Shown: one piece after another, positions 1 to 10,239 of the stretch
Position numbering within the stretch: the first letter of the stretch is position 1
Layout of the letters: every line of letters begins with the position of its first letter
NCBI GenBank assembly: GCA_030220185.1
Contig: JASPKZ010001596.1
Coordinates: forward strand, 1,116,001-1,180,000
Reading direction: 5' to 3'
DNA: 64,000 nt
Source of the DNA: Diploptera punctata
Lineage: Eukaryota > Arthropoda > Insecta > Blattodea > Blaberidae
Program-made: the position numbers and the translations under genes
The notes under the pieces: model-generated
Database searches by the model: none
The model's input: the letters and a program-made list of their open reading frames with translations, nothing else
What the model was told of the DNA's origin: nothing

Positions 1-110
1 AGAGGCTATACAGGCGGTGGTGTAAACTATCAGCGGGGCCTCCCCTGCCTGGCACATTATGGAAGAAGGTCCAGACTAAAAGAGATACCCATCGAAGAAG
101 AAGGGCTAAT
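1..110 (+). mobile_element. 3' tail of a retroelement
   Basis: A G+C-richer stretch that differs from the surrounding A+T-rich intron and ends in a short gaagaagaag run, the tail style seen on several LINE and SINE copies here (for example at 10715 and 11282). No coding frame is convincing and no second copy was recognised. Retroelement origin is inferred from the tail only. Confidence 0.35.
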
Positions 111-224
111 AACTTACTTCCAAGATGTAAAAGTTTCCATTACTCACAGAGTCATTCACAAAGTAAGCTGGATTGATAAATTGGAACAAAGTAGCAAACC
201 GAAAAAGGAACATTAGATGGAAGA

Positions 225-415
225 AAAATAAAATGAAACTTGGATGCTGGAATGTTAGAATGGAAGGACGTCACCATACCCTGGACCTGAAGTGAAATGA
301 ACACGCAACAAGCTGCCAGGTTTCATGCATAGAAGAAGAATGATTGTAAACATTAGCTCAAGATAGGGATATGGATAGCTTATGAACATCTGCCAGCGAA
401 TTAGTTATATAAATT
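225..415 (+). mobile_element. LINE fragments (5' endonuclease start joined to 3' end)
   Basis: Around 236-275 the + strand reads MKLGCWNVR, the usual start of a LINE apurinic-like endonuclease domain. Around 330-400 it contains 'attagctcaagatagggatatggatagcttatg' style sequence matching the 3' end of the LINE at 43330-44225 (the TLAQDRDxWR region). The two pieces are adjacent, so the copy is internally deleted or composite. Confidence 0.5.
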
Positions 416-455
416 TTATTTTATTCTTACTATAAGTGTTTGTTGTTATTTATAG

Positions 456-539
456 GATTCCGTTGATGCAAGTTGAGGGTCCATTAATTATGGTGCAGTT
501 ACTGGAGACAACATTTCTCACACTTGTTAACTATGCCAG
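456..539 (+). CDS. NAPRT: NAPRT exon (partial gene, upstream exons outside window)
   Basis: This exon encodes part of nicotinate phosphoribosyltransferase, which makes nicotinate mononucleotide from nicotinate, PRPP and ATP in the cytosol (Preiss-Handler pathway). The 84-nt exon follows a tatag acceptor (ends 455) and stops at a GTGAGT donor (540). It enters with the last base of a split codon and leaves in phase 2. It encodes [20 protein letters not shown] followed by LTLVNYA, matching the conserved 'PL..V.GPL..VQLLET..L..V.YAS' block of animal NAPRT. The next exon completes the AG|T serine codon. No start codon is present, so the N-terminal third must lie upstream of the window. Confidence 0.9.
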
Positions 540-739
540 GTGAGTTCACTTTTCTCTATTTTCTAGATTTTTAAATCACAAAATTTGGGCAACTTGTTGC
601 TTTTTCTAGTTTTTCTGTTCCATATTAACACTTCATGCACACTGAGTTAAAAGTTTTTTTTTTCATGTAGCATCGATACTTTGCAGTGAAAATAACTATT
701 TACATTTAAGTAATATGCATAGTTTTACCATTAAATGGA

Positions 740-845
740 CTAAGACAAGGGGACTTCCTATTATGTTTTTATTATTTAATTTAACACTAAACAAAATAGT
801 CAAGAATTCAGGCATCCAGACACGCATATCAGCAGAAACAGTACA
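740..845 (+). mobile_element. LINE reverse-transcriptase fragment
   Basis: The + strand reads LNGLRQGDFL near 738-770, the conserved GLRQGD block of LINE reverse transcriptases. It is followed by a decayed region aligning by eye with the RT segment of the minus-strand LINE at 5585-8160. Stops and frameshifts are present. Confidence 0.5.
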
Positions 846-850
846 GCAGG

Positions 851-1066
851 TCAAATTGCCTGTATTAGTTCCAATGCATTAACTCGATGCCTCAGTAGGG
901 AGTTGAATGCCTCTCGGAACACAGTGTTGAAAATTTGTGGTCGTCCACAATGTGCCTCATCACACACATTGCCGGTATGCTTAAATTTGTTTACAAGCAG
1001 ATGAATGTGCCTTTGTTCGGGCTGGTTTATGGAATTTATGGGTAAATTAAGCTCTGGTGTCTTCAT
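851..1066 (-). pseudogene. Mariner-like transposase HTH (DUF4817-type) remnant
   Basis: The minus-strand frame contains LVNKFKHTGNVCDEAHCGRP, which fits the helix-turn-helix region found at the N-terminus of many insect mariner-related transposases (pattern LVxKFxxTGSVxxxxxxGRP). The 71-codon piece has no catalytic residues and ends without the rest of the transposase. The C-terminal part of a similar family is seen at 32160-32470. The family assignment rests on motif memory only. Confidence 0.5.
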
Positions 1067-1483
1067 ATGACAGTCTGCTTACCTGTGCACAAACAATGGC
1101 AATACATTCTTCCATGCTAAACATGTTGCACTAAGCTAACAGTGTGTGCAAAGAAAAGAAATAAAAACGTAGTGTTTTCATGGATATGAATAGTGACTTA
1201 AAAGACTGTGTGTATGTGTATATATATATAAATTTTTGTTTTGGTCATTTTTGGTGTCTACTAGATAGGATTGGTGAACTATTGTAGATATTTTTCATGA
1301 ATCTTTTGATGAGAAAAACCTCAATAGACAAAATTAATAGCTTTTAGATAGATCTTAACCATGTAGACATGAGATTTATTAAAGTGCAGCTATCAGATGT
1401 ATAATTCCTAAATTTCGGCACGGTCAGACACAAATAGTCTTACAGGTTAAAAGTTAAGTTATGTAGGTAGGAAATAACACTAT

Positions 1484-2005
1484 GAGGTTTATTTAAATTT
1501 ATTTTGAGTTGGTATTTTGACTCAGCTTATATTTCTTGACTCCTTCACAGACTCTAGTTTCTTCACTGCATCTGTGACATTCTCAATGCGACACCATGGT
1601 TACAACTGCCGTCCAGCAGTTTCCTCTCTTGCAGATTGTTTTCTGTGCTCTCTGATGGCTGACTGATTAACCTCAAAATCAATCCCCTCTCATTGGGCAA
1701 AATTACTTTAACGGTTGGAAAAACTGAAGGAACTCACAATTTGGGAGAAAATTTGCATATGCAAGAATAAAAACAAAACTATGCATTTTGAAATACCTGA
1801 TGAAAATGAGAGGGGATTGATTTGGAGGTTCATCGGTCAGCCATCAGAGAGCGCAGAAAACAATCTGCAAGAGAGGAAACTGCTGGACGGCAGTTGTAAC
1901 CGTGGGGACGCATTGAGAATGTCATAGATACAGTGAAGAAACTTGAGTCTGTGAAGGAGTCAAGAAATATAAGCTGAGTCAAAATACAGCTCAAAATAAA
2001 AGGTT
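1484..2005 (+). mobile_element. Penelope-like element, inverted-repeat unit with GIY-YIG tail
   Basis: The left end reads ggaaataacactatgaggtt. Arms at about 1515-1690 and 1790-1990 are inverted copies: the block gactctagtttcttcactg is mirrored at 1930-1955. Between them the + strand (1715-1927) encodes ELTIWEKICICKNKNKTMHF and further residues, matching the C-terminal tail of the PLE endonuclease region, where the better copies at 33000 and 46640-46960 show the preceding GIY-YIG motif. No RT domain is present, so the unit is non-autonomous. Confidence 0.7.
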
Positions 2006-2242
2006 AAAAGTTGTTCCTAGATATAGACATTTTTCAACAGTACTGGAATCTTAACTCCCTATAGCAATTTTCTGACCTTGCTGCTATATTTTCCTTAAGT
2101 AGTTATAAATGTTGTCTTATTTTTGTTTATAATACAGACACACCTGAAAGAAAAAAAATGCCAATATTTTGACTGAATCAGAATGATTATTGACGTTAGT
2201 TTGTATTGACAAAGATTATATTTTAAAAAATTGTTTTTATAG

Positions 2243-2370
2243 TTTGATGGCAACAAATGCAGCAAGGTACCGACTTGCAGCAGGATGTAAGATTAAGTTG
2301 CTTGAGTTTGGTCTGAGACGAGCCCAGGGACCAGACGGGGGTCTCTCAGCTTCTAAGTATTCATACGTAG
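2243..2370 (+). CDS. NAPRT: NAPRT exon
   Basis: A 128-nt exon with a tttttatag acceptor and GTAAGT donor; enters phase 2, leaves phase 1. It encodes [15 protein letters not shown] and then [20 protein letters not shown]. The [12 protein letters not shown] segment is a hallmark of NAPRT and contributes to the phosphoribosyltransferase active-site face. Joined to exon 456-539 it reads [12 protein letters not shown] as in animal orthologues. An in-frame ATG at 2247 is internal and not a start. Confidence 0.93.
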
Positions 2371-2689
2371 GTAAGTGTCGCCATTTTTTTAGAACTCATT
2401 TTGTTTCCTAACCGGTTGTCCATTCTAACATATTGTTCATTTCTCTAACAATAATTTGCTTTATAAATTGTTCTCTATAATATGAACCTTGAGCATGCTT
2501 AAGATGTAATATTGTTAAGTGATAGCGAGGAAATACTAAAAAAGCACATACCTTCTCAATATATGTACTGCTGGAGGGATTTTCAACTTTATGCAGGAAT
2601 CTGGTGCACAATCTAGTGATTAAAAATTGTACACCACCATGCCTCCAAAATTGAATTAATATGGGCCTTTTAGCATTGCCTGATTTTTA

Positions 2690-2960
2690 TGTAAGATGGG
2701 GAGCTAGCCCATCGCTACAACCCCTAACCTGGAGGATCAGGTTATTTGTTCTAGAGATTTTCTCCCCCTAGCCTTTGACGAGCCAATGTCTACCTACAAG
2801 GCAACAGTGTCTGTTCCCTTACTGGGTACTATCAGCAGGGCAAGCTGAACCCAGGTTTTTTAACGAGGTTGTTACTCCTCCCCCTCACCCCCTTTTTTTT
2901 AACCTGACTTGGGACTGGTTGCAGCGGGTTTGCTTTTTAAAATTAAATTAATTTAATTAA
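2690..2960. repeat. Unclassified G+C-rich interspersed sequence
   Basis: A 270-bp stretch clearly richer in G+C than its flanks, with a poly-T run near 2893, no coding frame and no second copy recognised in this window. It could be the 5' part of an unrelated retroelement. Confidence 0.3.
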
Positions 2961-3639
2961 TTCAACAATTAAAATTTTCAATCCTATTTAGGAAGCAGGA
3001 TGCTTCTACTCATACCTGAGCCAACATGGCAGACTTAGAAGTAAATGTTAATAAAACTAAATATATGCTAACACGTAGAAATCCATTATTAAATGGAGAC
3101 ACTTAACAACAAACGAGGAAAATTTCAAAATGGTATATTTCAATTACGTACATTATAGTTGATGTTAAAACTGGTAATGAATCACACCACACCTTTTGGT
3201 CAGCTGACTAGTTGCTTCACTAACAGTGTTTGTCATCAAGGTTACGGACAACAGACACACAGAGGATGTTGCAAGTCTACCCTTGTACTACTACCATTGT
3301 TCTCACGCTCTTTTTCAAAATAATTTTTATCGTTAAGAATTGTTTCACTGGTTTGGGAATTGATAGTCTTCTGACTCCTCTACAACATTGACACTTAAAA
3401 TACACAGATAACACAACAGTGTAATAATACTGAAACTGATTTGTCCGTCACACAAGTCTGTATTGATTTGACAACGTCGCTTTGTTTTGTAAACCACATA
3501 CAGTGATTGTGCCAAAAATCGGGTTGGTGTGGCCACACCGGATATTAGAATGGCTTGACTGTAACTAACACTAATTGTAAATAGGAATGAGGTGCAGAAA
3601 GAAATTAAACAAAAGCTCAAATCACTACAAATTGGAAGA

Positions 3640-3840
3640 TTGGGTGTTCGTTGGGGGTCAAGATTTTTAAACTAAGCCAAATGCTCTAGCAGCATCATGA
3701 TCCTGAGTATCAGACAATTGTTTTGGGTGTAAAGACAGTTGTCACACATCCGGTTGACATATTACTGATAATCTAGAAAGGATGGGAGTCTTAACCTCCT
3801 ACTACTCCAAGGGCCTCCTAGTAAAGGCAACACATTACCT
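3640..3840 (+). mobile_element. tRNA-SINE fragment
   Basis: The 3' body of the SINE seen complete at 38285-38575. Shared blocks include the 'ggatttttaaact' region, the cagtt...tcacac segment and the closing 'gggagtcttaacctcctactac' region. The tRNA head is absent. It sits within a broken LINE. Confidence 0.55.
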
Positions 3841-4125
3841 CAAAATTGAAACGCATGGTATTATGTATTACAGCGACTCTTGTCATCCCAGCTTCTTCCA
3901 TTTATATGGATATAAAATACATTTTCTTGGTTTAAGAGAAGAAAAAAGGTTGAGTATTTTAAAATAAAGTGCTTAGGAAAATTTTTGGACCAAAGAGAGG
4001 TGAAAAGTTTGCTGAATACAGAAGACAACATAACAATGAGCTACATGATCTTTATAGAAAGCCAGAATTAATGAGAACAGTAAAGTTTCATAGATTGCAA
4101 GGGACAGGACATGCAGAATGAATGG

Positions 4126-4233
4126 GGAATGAAAGTGGGGCATGGAAAGTTAGACGAAAAAAAGACTGAGGGTAAAGATGGAATGAAAGTGGGGCATGGA
4201 AAGTTAGACGAAAAAAAGACTGAGGGTAAAGAT
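4126..4233 (+). repeat. 54-bp tandem duplication inside LINE
   Basis: Two adjacent, essentially identical 54-bp copies (4126-4179 and 4180-4233) in the LINE C-terminal region. As 54 is divisible by three, the duplication keeps the local reading frame (the sequence MKVGHGKLDEKKTEGKDG occurs twice). Confidence 0.9.
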
Positions 4234-5084
4234 GGAAAGTGCCCAGTAGGTAGGCCAAGAATGAGGTGGAAGAATAACATTAACCATGATTCTCAAATCA
4301 TGGTGAATTATGCATGAAATGACTATTAATATTTTTATTTATTTAATATGTTAAATATAATAAATTATTGCTTTTGTATTTATTAAATGTAGAATAAATA
4401 ATATGAAAATATTAACTCAGGATAGGGATATATAGAGAGCTTATGTGCACATAGGGTTGAACCTGTGGATTAAAAGTGGAACAAAAAAATTAAAAATTGC
4501 TCTAATTGCATCAGTTTCTGTTTCCTCGCCACAAAATGGGATACATACAATTTAATTAGTCAAAATGCACTGCGACAAACCATACATGGTGGTTGCTGGA
4601 GTCAATTTTTAATTTCGAATTTCGGGTAAACCCCCCCCCTTCTAATGGTCAGATTTTGTAGATTTTTGCATAATACCTACCTTAGTTCATTTTAATAGAA
4701 TATACCGAGTTTTGTTGTGAAATATCGAACATTGCAACCGCTAGAGTGATTTTTAAATTTTCATTTCAGTGAACTCCTAAACCTAATGGTTTTAGAACAT
4801 AATGGATAGCAGCTGAACACTTGACATACCTGAAAATCTGTATGTACAAATTTTCATGAAGGTTGGTTGAGCAGATTAGATGTCTACAAAAGACAAAGAT
4901 ACACACATTCACTTGTGTGTGTTTATGTATATATATAATTATTATTCTTTCCATTTTACGAAAAAAAAAAGTTCTAAAATAATAAACTGAAAATGATAAC
5001 AAATGTATTCTCATTCATATATATATATGGGTCATGACTTCCGTCAAGTCCCCTGCATTTATATAAATTATATATATATATATT

Positions 5085-5335
5085 CTTCCAACTATAAGCC
5101 CTTTATATGAGCCCTGGCTGCCGTTAGGACACTCCTCCATGCATCCCTGTCCAATGCCCTCCACCTCCATCCCCAGACCCCAAGCTTTCAGAGGTCCTCC
5201 TCTATTCCTTCCATCCATCTGAGCTTTGGTCTTCCTCCATCTGGTCTCAGTAGTGTAAGCTTTCTAGTAGAATTCTCCTCCATTCTCTTTATATGACCCA
5301 CCCATCTCAGTCTCCCATTTTTAATATCATTTACA
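5085..5335 (-). mobile_element. LINE 3'-end fragment
   Basis: The minus strand encodes GRLRWVGHIKRMEENSTRK followed by GGRPKLRWMEGIEEDL and a DRDAWR-like region. This is the typical C-terminal tail of non-LTR elements with the order RLRWxGHxxRM, GRPxxRW and aQDRxxWR. A tRNA-like unit abuts its 5' side at about 5335. Confidence 0.7.
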
Positions 5336-5337
5336 AT

Positions 5338-5495
5338 TGTAATCAAATGGTAAAGAGAAAAATTTTGCTTGGATGGGAGGGAAGCCTGAATTAGCTCAAT
5401 GGTTAAGAGCATCAGCACGGAAAGCTGAAGGTTTGGGGTTCGATTCCCGGTTCAGGCATAAATTTTCTCTTTACCATTTGATTATAATAATTTAG
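5338..5495 (+). mobile_element. tRNA-headed unit flanked by inverted aatcaaatggtaaagagaaaa
   Basis: A tRNA-like body (5384-5458) lies between the inverted flanks aatcaaatggtaaagagaaa (5341-5360) and ttctctttaccatttgatta (about 5465-5485). The downstream attttctcttt tail is shared with other tRNA-headed units at 14755-14935, 20132-20481, 59985-60070 and 63085-63480. The inverted flanks make it look like a MITE; the tRNA head makes it look like a SINE. Confidence 0.6.
5384..5458 (+). repeat. tRNA-like body (not a functional tRNA)
   Basis: A 75-nt cloverleaf can be drawn. The acceptor GCCTGAA pairs perfectly with TTCAGGC, the A-box region is TTAGCTCAATGG, the anticodon stem TCAGC pairs with GCTGA, and the B box is GGTTCGATTCC. 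The loop reads ACGGAAA with C at position 33, where tRNAs have U. Together with its repeat context this argues against a working gene. Confidence 0.6.
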
Positions 5496-5690
5496 TTGTG
5501 TACTTGTAATATACTTATTTCAATCATAGTAACAGCTTTAGCTTCTTAATATTAATTTAATAAACATTTACAATATCTGGGTCAGAATACAAATTCTAGA
5601 TTTCATTGTTATGTCTTATCTGCCATACTCCACGATCATTTATAGGTCCCATGATCTTCCTCAGGATTTTCCTTTCAAAGATTCTCAGTC

Positions 5691-5910
5691 ATATGGTGAA
5701 ATTAAATGTTTCTTACCTCTCCTCATATAAATTTTCTAAGTACAGTTTCTTCCGATCGACATAACATCCATCGCCAAGAAAGTGCTTACGATGAGACCAT
5801 TGTGGTCTCAAAATCGCGATCTACTTAGAAAATTTATATGAGGAGAGGTAGGAAACGTTTAATTTCACCATAAATTAAAACTCATAGTGATTAATTCCTA
5901 TAAAAGTTAA
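5691..5910. mobile_element. PLE inverted-repeat unit inside LINE, with target duplication
   Basis: Flanked by attctcagtc at 5681-5690 and 5911-5920; removing the element and one copy restores the LINE. The arms pair from ctcctcatataaattt to aaatttatatgagg. The right arm keeps a hammerhead-like layout near 5790-5840 (helix II GAGACC with GGTCTC, helix III ATCGCGAT) but its core box has decayed to CTTACGA. The left arm lacks the terminal ggaagtaac end, as expected of 5' truncation. Confidence 0.8.
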
Positions 5911-7512
5911 ATTCTCAGTCTTTCTCCATTCTCTCTGCTAAGTGTCCAGCATTCACTGCCATAAATAGCAACTGGTCTCAGTATGGTTTTATACATTTTT
6001 AATTTTGCATCCACTTTAAATTGGTCCTTAAGTGCATAATAGCATCTGTTGGCTTGGAGAATTCTGCTCGTTTCCTTATTAATATTATTGTCATCAGTGA
6101 TTATAGTGCCCAGATATTTAAATTCATGTACAATTTGAAATTTATATTTGCCTATTTCTAGTCGGTCTTTAGCTACAGGTCTGTTGGAGATCTGCATAAA
6201 TTTTGTTTTTTTCTTCATTAATTTTGAATCCCATAGTTTCTTCTGCTATGGATATGGCATTAAACACTTCTGTTATAGATTTCATGGTCCGGTCAATAAT
6301 TACCATATCATCAGCATATGCCATTACCTGGATGGATTTACTATATATTGTACAATTGATATTAAGTTTGGCATCTCTCAGTACCTTCTCAAGTGCAAGG
6401 TTGAACAGCATGCATGACAAGCTATCTCCTTGTCTCAGGCTTGTTTCTGTCTGAAATGGTTCGGGTAGTTCGTTCTGGATTTTAACCATACTTCTAGTTA
6501 TTGTATTGTCATATTTATTAATCTAACCAGTTTTTTGAGTATGCCAAATTCAGTCAATGCCTGGATCACTGCTTCCCTCCTAATAGTGTCATGCAGATTT
6601 AAAATCAATGAAGAGGTGAAATGTACTGATGTTATATTACATTGTTTTCTCCAATATTTGACGAACTGAGTGTATTTGATCAGCCTTTCACATAATATTC
6701 TTGAAAATATCTTATAGGTTGTGTTCAAGAGTGATATTCCCCTATAGTTTTCTCAACGATACATATCCCCCTTTTTAAAAATAGGGCATATTATGACATT
6801 TTTCCAGTCATTAGGCATCCTTTCCGTTTGTCATACCAAGTTTATAATTTTGTGAATCTGCTTTGTTAGATTTATATCTCCCATTTTAGTGCATTCCCAG
6901 GTATGTTGTCAGATCCAGGGAAAATATTATTGTTCAATCTCTTTATTGCTTGTTCAGTCTCTTCCTTTGTCGGTAAAGAGTCTTCATTTCCATTATCAAT
7001 TCCCATGTAAGTTTCTGTATCTATCTGCCTCAGTTCATTTCTCTCCCCATTGTTGTTATCCGAATTCATTGAAGGCAAAATTCCCAGCAACTCTTCATAA
7101 TGCTCTTTCCATCTGGACAGTACTTCTGTTCTCTCCATGATCATATCTCCTATTTTGTTTCTGCATGCTATTATTTTAGGTTGATTTACTTTCCTCATGT
7201 TATTCACATTTTGGTAGAACTTTCTAATTTTTTGGTTCTGATGATGTTGTTCTACCTGTTGTATTTGGGCATTATAGTATTTTCTCTTCTTTCTCTTGTG
7301 TATTTCCTTATTTCCTTGTATTCCCTTTCAGTCATTCTCGTGAACTGTCCTTGTACTATCTTTCTATATGCTATATTCTTCTGATTCGTTATTTGCTCAC
7401 ACTCTTCATTGTACCATTCACTTCTCTTCCTCCATTTTTGTTTCCCAACTACCTTCAGGACAGCTCCATTATTATCTTTTTATATTTATTCCAACATTTT
7501 TCCAATCTTTAA

Positions 7513-7650
7513 TTTAAATTATATTGGGAGGAAACACTATGAGGTATTTACATTAATTTATGAGTTGAAGAAATGCTTTAATATCTCGCCTTATAAAGTT
7601 GCATGTCTTCACGATTCCGGTTTCAAAAGTATAGTATGATGTAACATTTT
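7513..7650 (-). mobile_element. PLE end fragment
   Basis: Begins with ggaggaaacactatgaggta and continues with the arm sequence found at 31384-31450 and 53690-53810 (aaagttgcatg, then 'ccggtttcaaa'). It ends abruptly within the LINE. Only one arm is present. Confidence 0.65.
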
Positions 7651-8164
7651 TTCCAACTCATTCATTAATTCTTCCAGTCCCTCATTCCCATCCCATAACT
7701 TTAATTTTTCATAATTTTTCTCTTTATACTTCCTCTCAATCTCAGCATTTTAAAATTTCTGTACAGTGATTCCACTGTCCTCTTTGTCCATTCTTCCAAT
7801 TAGTGGATATTTTACATCTAGTTTTGGCTATTACTAAAAAAATGATCACGGTCCACATTAGCCCCTCTATAGCTGTGGATATCTAAAATATCGCTAAAAT
7901 GTTTAAAATCTTAAAATCTATTAAAATGTGATCTATTTGATTTGAAGTGCATTGATCTGGAGAGCTCTACGTTGCCTTGTGAATATTCTTATGTGGAAAT
8001 TTTGTGCCTGTTATCATCTTATTTGGCCTTAAGAGTGTTACTTCCCATTAAAATTTGTATTAAAATTATTTTCTGTTTTGTATATTTAATATATAGAAGC
8101 TTAATAATGGAATGTAGTGATACTGTTGTTTCCATTAGTATTACATAAATTTAAAACACATGAG

Positions 8165-8450
8165 TTGTTAAATCCAAGGATATCAGCATATTATTGTTAG
8201 TGTACAGTGCAATGATAATGCAGTAATTACATAATGACACAGATAAGTGGGACATGATTTAAATAATGAAATTTCAACTTCAACTTTATGAATATGAAAC
8301 ATGCAAATCAACTTGACAAGGATACTTGTAGGAAAAAAAGAAAAATTATTGCTCTCATTATGTGATTTACAGAATTTCCATGCATTGCTCTCATTATCTG
8401 GTTTACAGATTTTGCATGCATTATTTTTAGAGAACAGATTTCTATGTCCA
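8165..8450. other. Intron 2, unassigned stretch
   Basis: A+T-rich DNA without a convincing coding frame or recognised repeat. A local near-duplication (about 8345-8420) repeats 'ttgctctcattatntggtttacag'-like sequence twice. Nothing else supported. Confidence 0.4.
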
Positions 8451-8454
8451 AAGT

Positions 8455-9420
8455 TAAAAATGGGAAACACATTATGAGGTTCTTAATTAATAAATTAATG
8501 AGTCATGTTTACATCTTACCTCATATATCATGTTTTATTAAACACGGTAACTATAGTTTTCAAATGATCTTGTCATTCATTTTCAACCGCCATTATGACT
8601 ACCGGATATTCGTTGGAATCTCCCTCTATAACGTTGCCATCTGGTGTTGATTTGATGAACTTCGAGATATCGTTGCCATCTGGTATTGATTTGATGAACT
8701 TCGAGATGAGGTCACGTTCATCCGGAATGTCGAAATTCATGGATTTAAATTTGTTCTTCTGAATAAATATTTTCTCCCAAACTGTCAAATCCAAAGGTTT
8801 TTCCAAATGTTTTAGAAGTTTAGCTTCTTTTTCAATTTTATGACCTTCCAACAAACTATGTGCTGCAATAGCTGATTTTTCAATTTCACCATTTTTAATA
8901 TTTCTAAAGTGTTCCTTTGTGCGAGTGTCCAAATTTCTTTTTGTTTTTCCTATGTATACTTTATTGCAAACTCCACAATCAATTTGTTAAATTCCAGATT
9001 TTTTTACTATCTGGGGTGTTCATTTTCTTAGGTTATTAATAAGTTACCAAGGCTAAATTTATTTATCGGTGCCAATGTAATATTGAATTTCTTGAAATTT
9101 TTTTTGAAATTTGTTATGTATTCCAGGATGATAAGTGATTTTCTTAAATTGTTTTCCTTTCTTTGAATCAGATTGCAGGGTAGTGTACTCTTTTAATCTT
9201 TTTTTTGTCTAAATTTCTTTAATTTAGTTATAATTATTTCCTTTCCAAAACCATTTAAATTAGCTATGTCCAAAATGTGATTGTATTCTTTCTTAAAATC
9301 TTCTTCATTTAGTGGAACATTCAATAATCTATATATCAAACTGTTGAAAAATTGCATGCTTATGCGCAATATGATTGAAACCTGAAGACTTTATGTAATT
9401 GTCAATATTCTATGTGTTTT
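8455..9420 (-). mobile_element. Penelope-like element, C-terminal half with GIY-YIG domain
   Basis: The minus strand reads, from about 9360 down: a decayed post-RT linker (THILDIANLNGF-like and 'ITYHPGIHNKFQ' segments), then SGI*QIDCGVCNKVYIGKTK (about 8935-8990), the GIY-YIG signature with one stop. It is followed by RTKEHFRNIKNGEIEKSAI, LTVWEKIFIQKNKFKSMNF and a C-terminal tail ending at a TGA near 8573. That stop lies inside the hammerhead-like motif at 8544-8590. The element's 3' end is near 8455 (gggaaacacattatgagg). This is one of the longest PLE coding remnants here; no RT catalytic box is visible. Confidence 0.8.
8544..8590 (-). ncRNA. Hammerhead-ribozyme-like motif (PLE end)
   Basis: Read on the minus strand: helix I GCGG (8587-8590) with CCGT (8544-8547). 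The core box is TTGAAAA (8580-8586), degenerate at two sites, plus an extra T (8579). Helix II GAATGA (8573-8578) pairs with TCATTT (8562-8567) around loop CAAGA. GAA is at 8559-8561, helix III is the palindrome AACTATAGTT (8549-8558), and the cleavage-site base is A (8548). All three helices form; the core mutations suggest loss of activity. Confidence 0.55.
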
Positions 9421-9429
9421 CTATTTGTT

Positions 9430-9720
9430 AAAAATCTGGAAAATATGTATAAAAATGCAATAAAATATTTTGTCTCAATATTACATTTTTTAAAATATCT
9501 ATTTAAAAAGTCACTTGCCCATCATGATGAGACTATGGAGGCTAAAAAATCTCGCTGTTGCAGTGAACAATAAAAACGTATTTTTTTAATTATGAGAATT
9601 TTTCTCATCATTGAGATTTTTCTCCAACAATCTTAATAATTGAGTTTTTTTAATACATAAATGACTACAGACATATAGATTATCAGTTTTTTATGTACAT
9701 TCATAAATTTCTTTTAATTA
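9430..9720. other. Intron 2, unassigned A+T-rich stretch
   Basis: Poly-A/T rich with no coding frame. It holds short runs such as ttatgagaatttttctcat (a small local palindrome near 9590-9612). Nothing else supported. Confidence 0.4.
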
Positions 9721-10195
9721 AAGTTCTCCATCATGCTCTGTATTCTGTGTCTTGATCCGTTACACCAAATTTCCTTGTTGAATGTTATTTTTCCAGGTGG
9801 TTCTTGGTCTTTATCTTCCCTCCTGCATTGTTGTTAAGTGTCTATACCATATTAGTCTTGTGTGTTCAGTTTCATTATACTTCTTTCTGCATTAATCCAT
9901 TTTCTAATTTCTGTATTTATAATTCTTTCAAATTGAGACTTACTGGTAGCTCTTCTCCAAAAATCCATTTCAGCTATTCTGTTGACATGTTGTTGTGTCA
10001 TTGTCCAAACTTCCGACATATAACATTATACTTTCTAGGATGGATTTATAAATTAGTTGTTTTGTTCTGTTGATGTTTTTGCTCCATAATATAGAGTTTA
10101 ATATTCCTATGGTTTTTCTTCCATTACTGATCCTTTTTACTATTTCTTTATTTGATGTCCCATCTTTCTCTACAATTAACAAATAAAAAATTTAA
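9720..10195 (-). mobile_element. LINE C-terminal fragment (second family)
   Basis: The minus strand (10182 down) encodes GTSNKEIVKRISNGRKTIG, NSILWSKNINRTKQLIYK and LESIMLY, the 'GTSxxEIxxRIxxGRxxxxxLNxxLWSKxI' segment after the RT domain of many insect LINEs. Further downstream it is frameshifted and ends in an RPRTTW motif near 9790. Confidence 0.65.
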
Positions 10196-10239
10196 TATTA
10201 ATAAAAATAACACTTTGCCTCACATTTTGTCTTCTTTTT

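Larger units (their letters stand above)
2990..4470 (+). mobile_element. Fragmented LINE (same family as 43330-44225) with a SINE insert
   Basis: The pieces match the LINE at 43330-44225 in order. 3000-3125 corresponds to 'ACTTAGAAGTAAATGTTAATAAAAC', written here only as the LEVNxNKTKY region; 3580-3620 is the NRNEVQKEIK region; 3965-4310 is the FRKIFGPKR region through to the GRPRMRWKNNI motif; and 4390-4465 is the LTQDRD 3' end. An unrelated stretch (3130-3575) and a SINE (3640-3840) interrupt it. Frameshifts are numerous. Confidence 0.65.
5585..8160 (-). mobile_element. LINE copy with endonuclease end, RT and C-terminal tail, twice interrupted
   Basis: Read on the minus strand from 8160 downwards it shows, in order: an endonuclease end (HSYRGANVDRDHFLVIAKTR, near 7800-7880); a linker; a region with ERTEVLSRWKEHYEELL (about 7090); RT segments including ETSLRQGDSLSCMLFNLAL (about 6380-6450) and the catalytic-type YADD box (near 6310); EFKYLGTIITDD (about 6090-6125); and YGSECWTL (about 5940). 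Stops and frameshifts break it. A 220-bp PLE unit (5691-5910) interrupts it with a 10-bp target duplication, and a second PLE piece lies at 7513-7650. Confidence 0.8.

Noticed and set aside
1510..1960. Hammerhead motif in the PLE at 1484-2005
   Set aside because: The arms have GTGAAGAAAC... but no convincing helix II and GAAA in the right order; too diverged to list.
2247..2411. Separate small gene starting at the ATG in the second exon
   Set aside because: The open frame is just the NAPRT exon read through its GTAAGT donor into the intron.
5790..5840. Hammerhead motif in the PLE at 5691-5910 as a separate feature
   Set aside because: Helices II and III are present but the core box is CTTACGA; mentioned only within the element.
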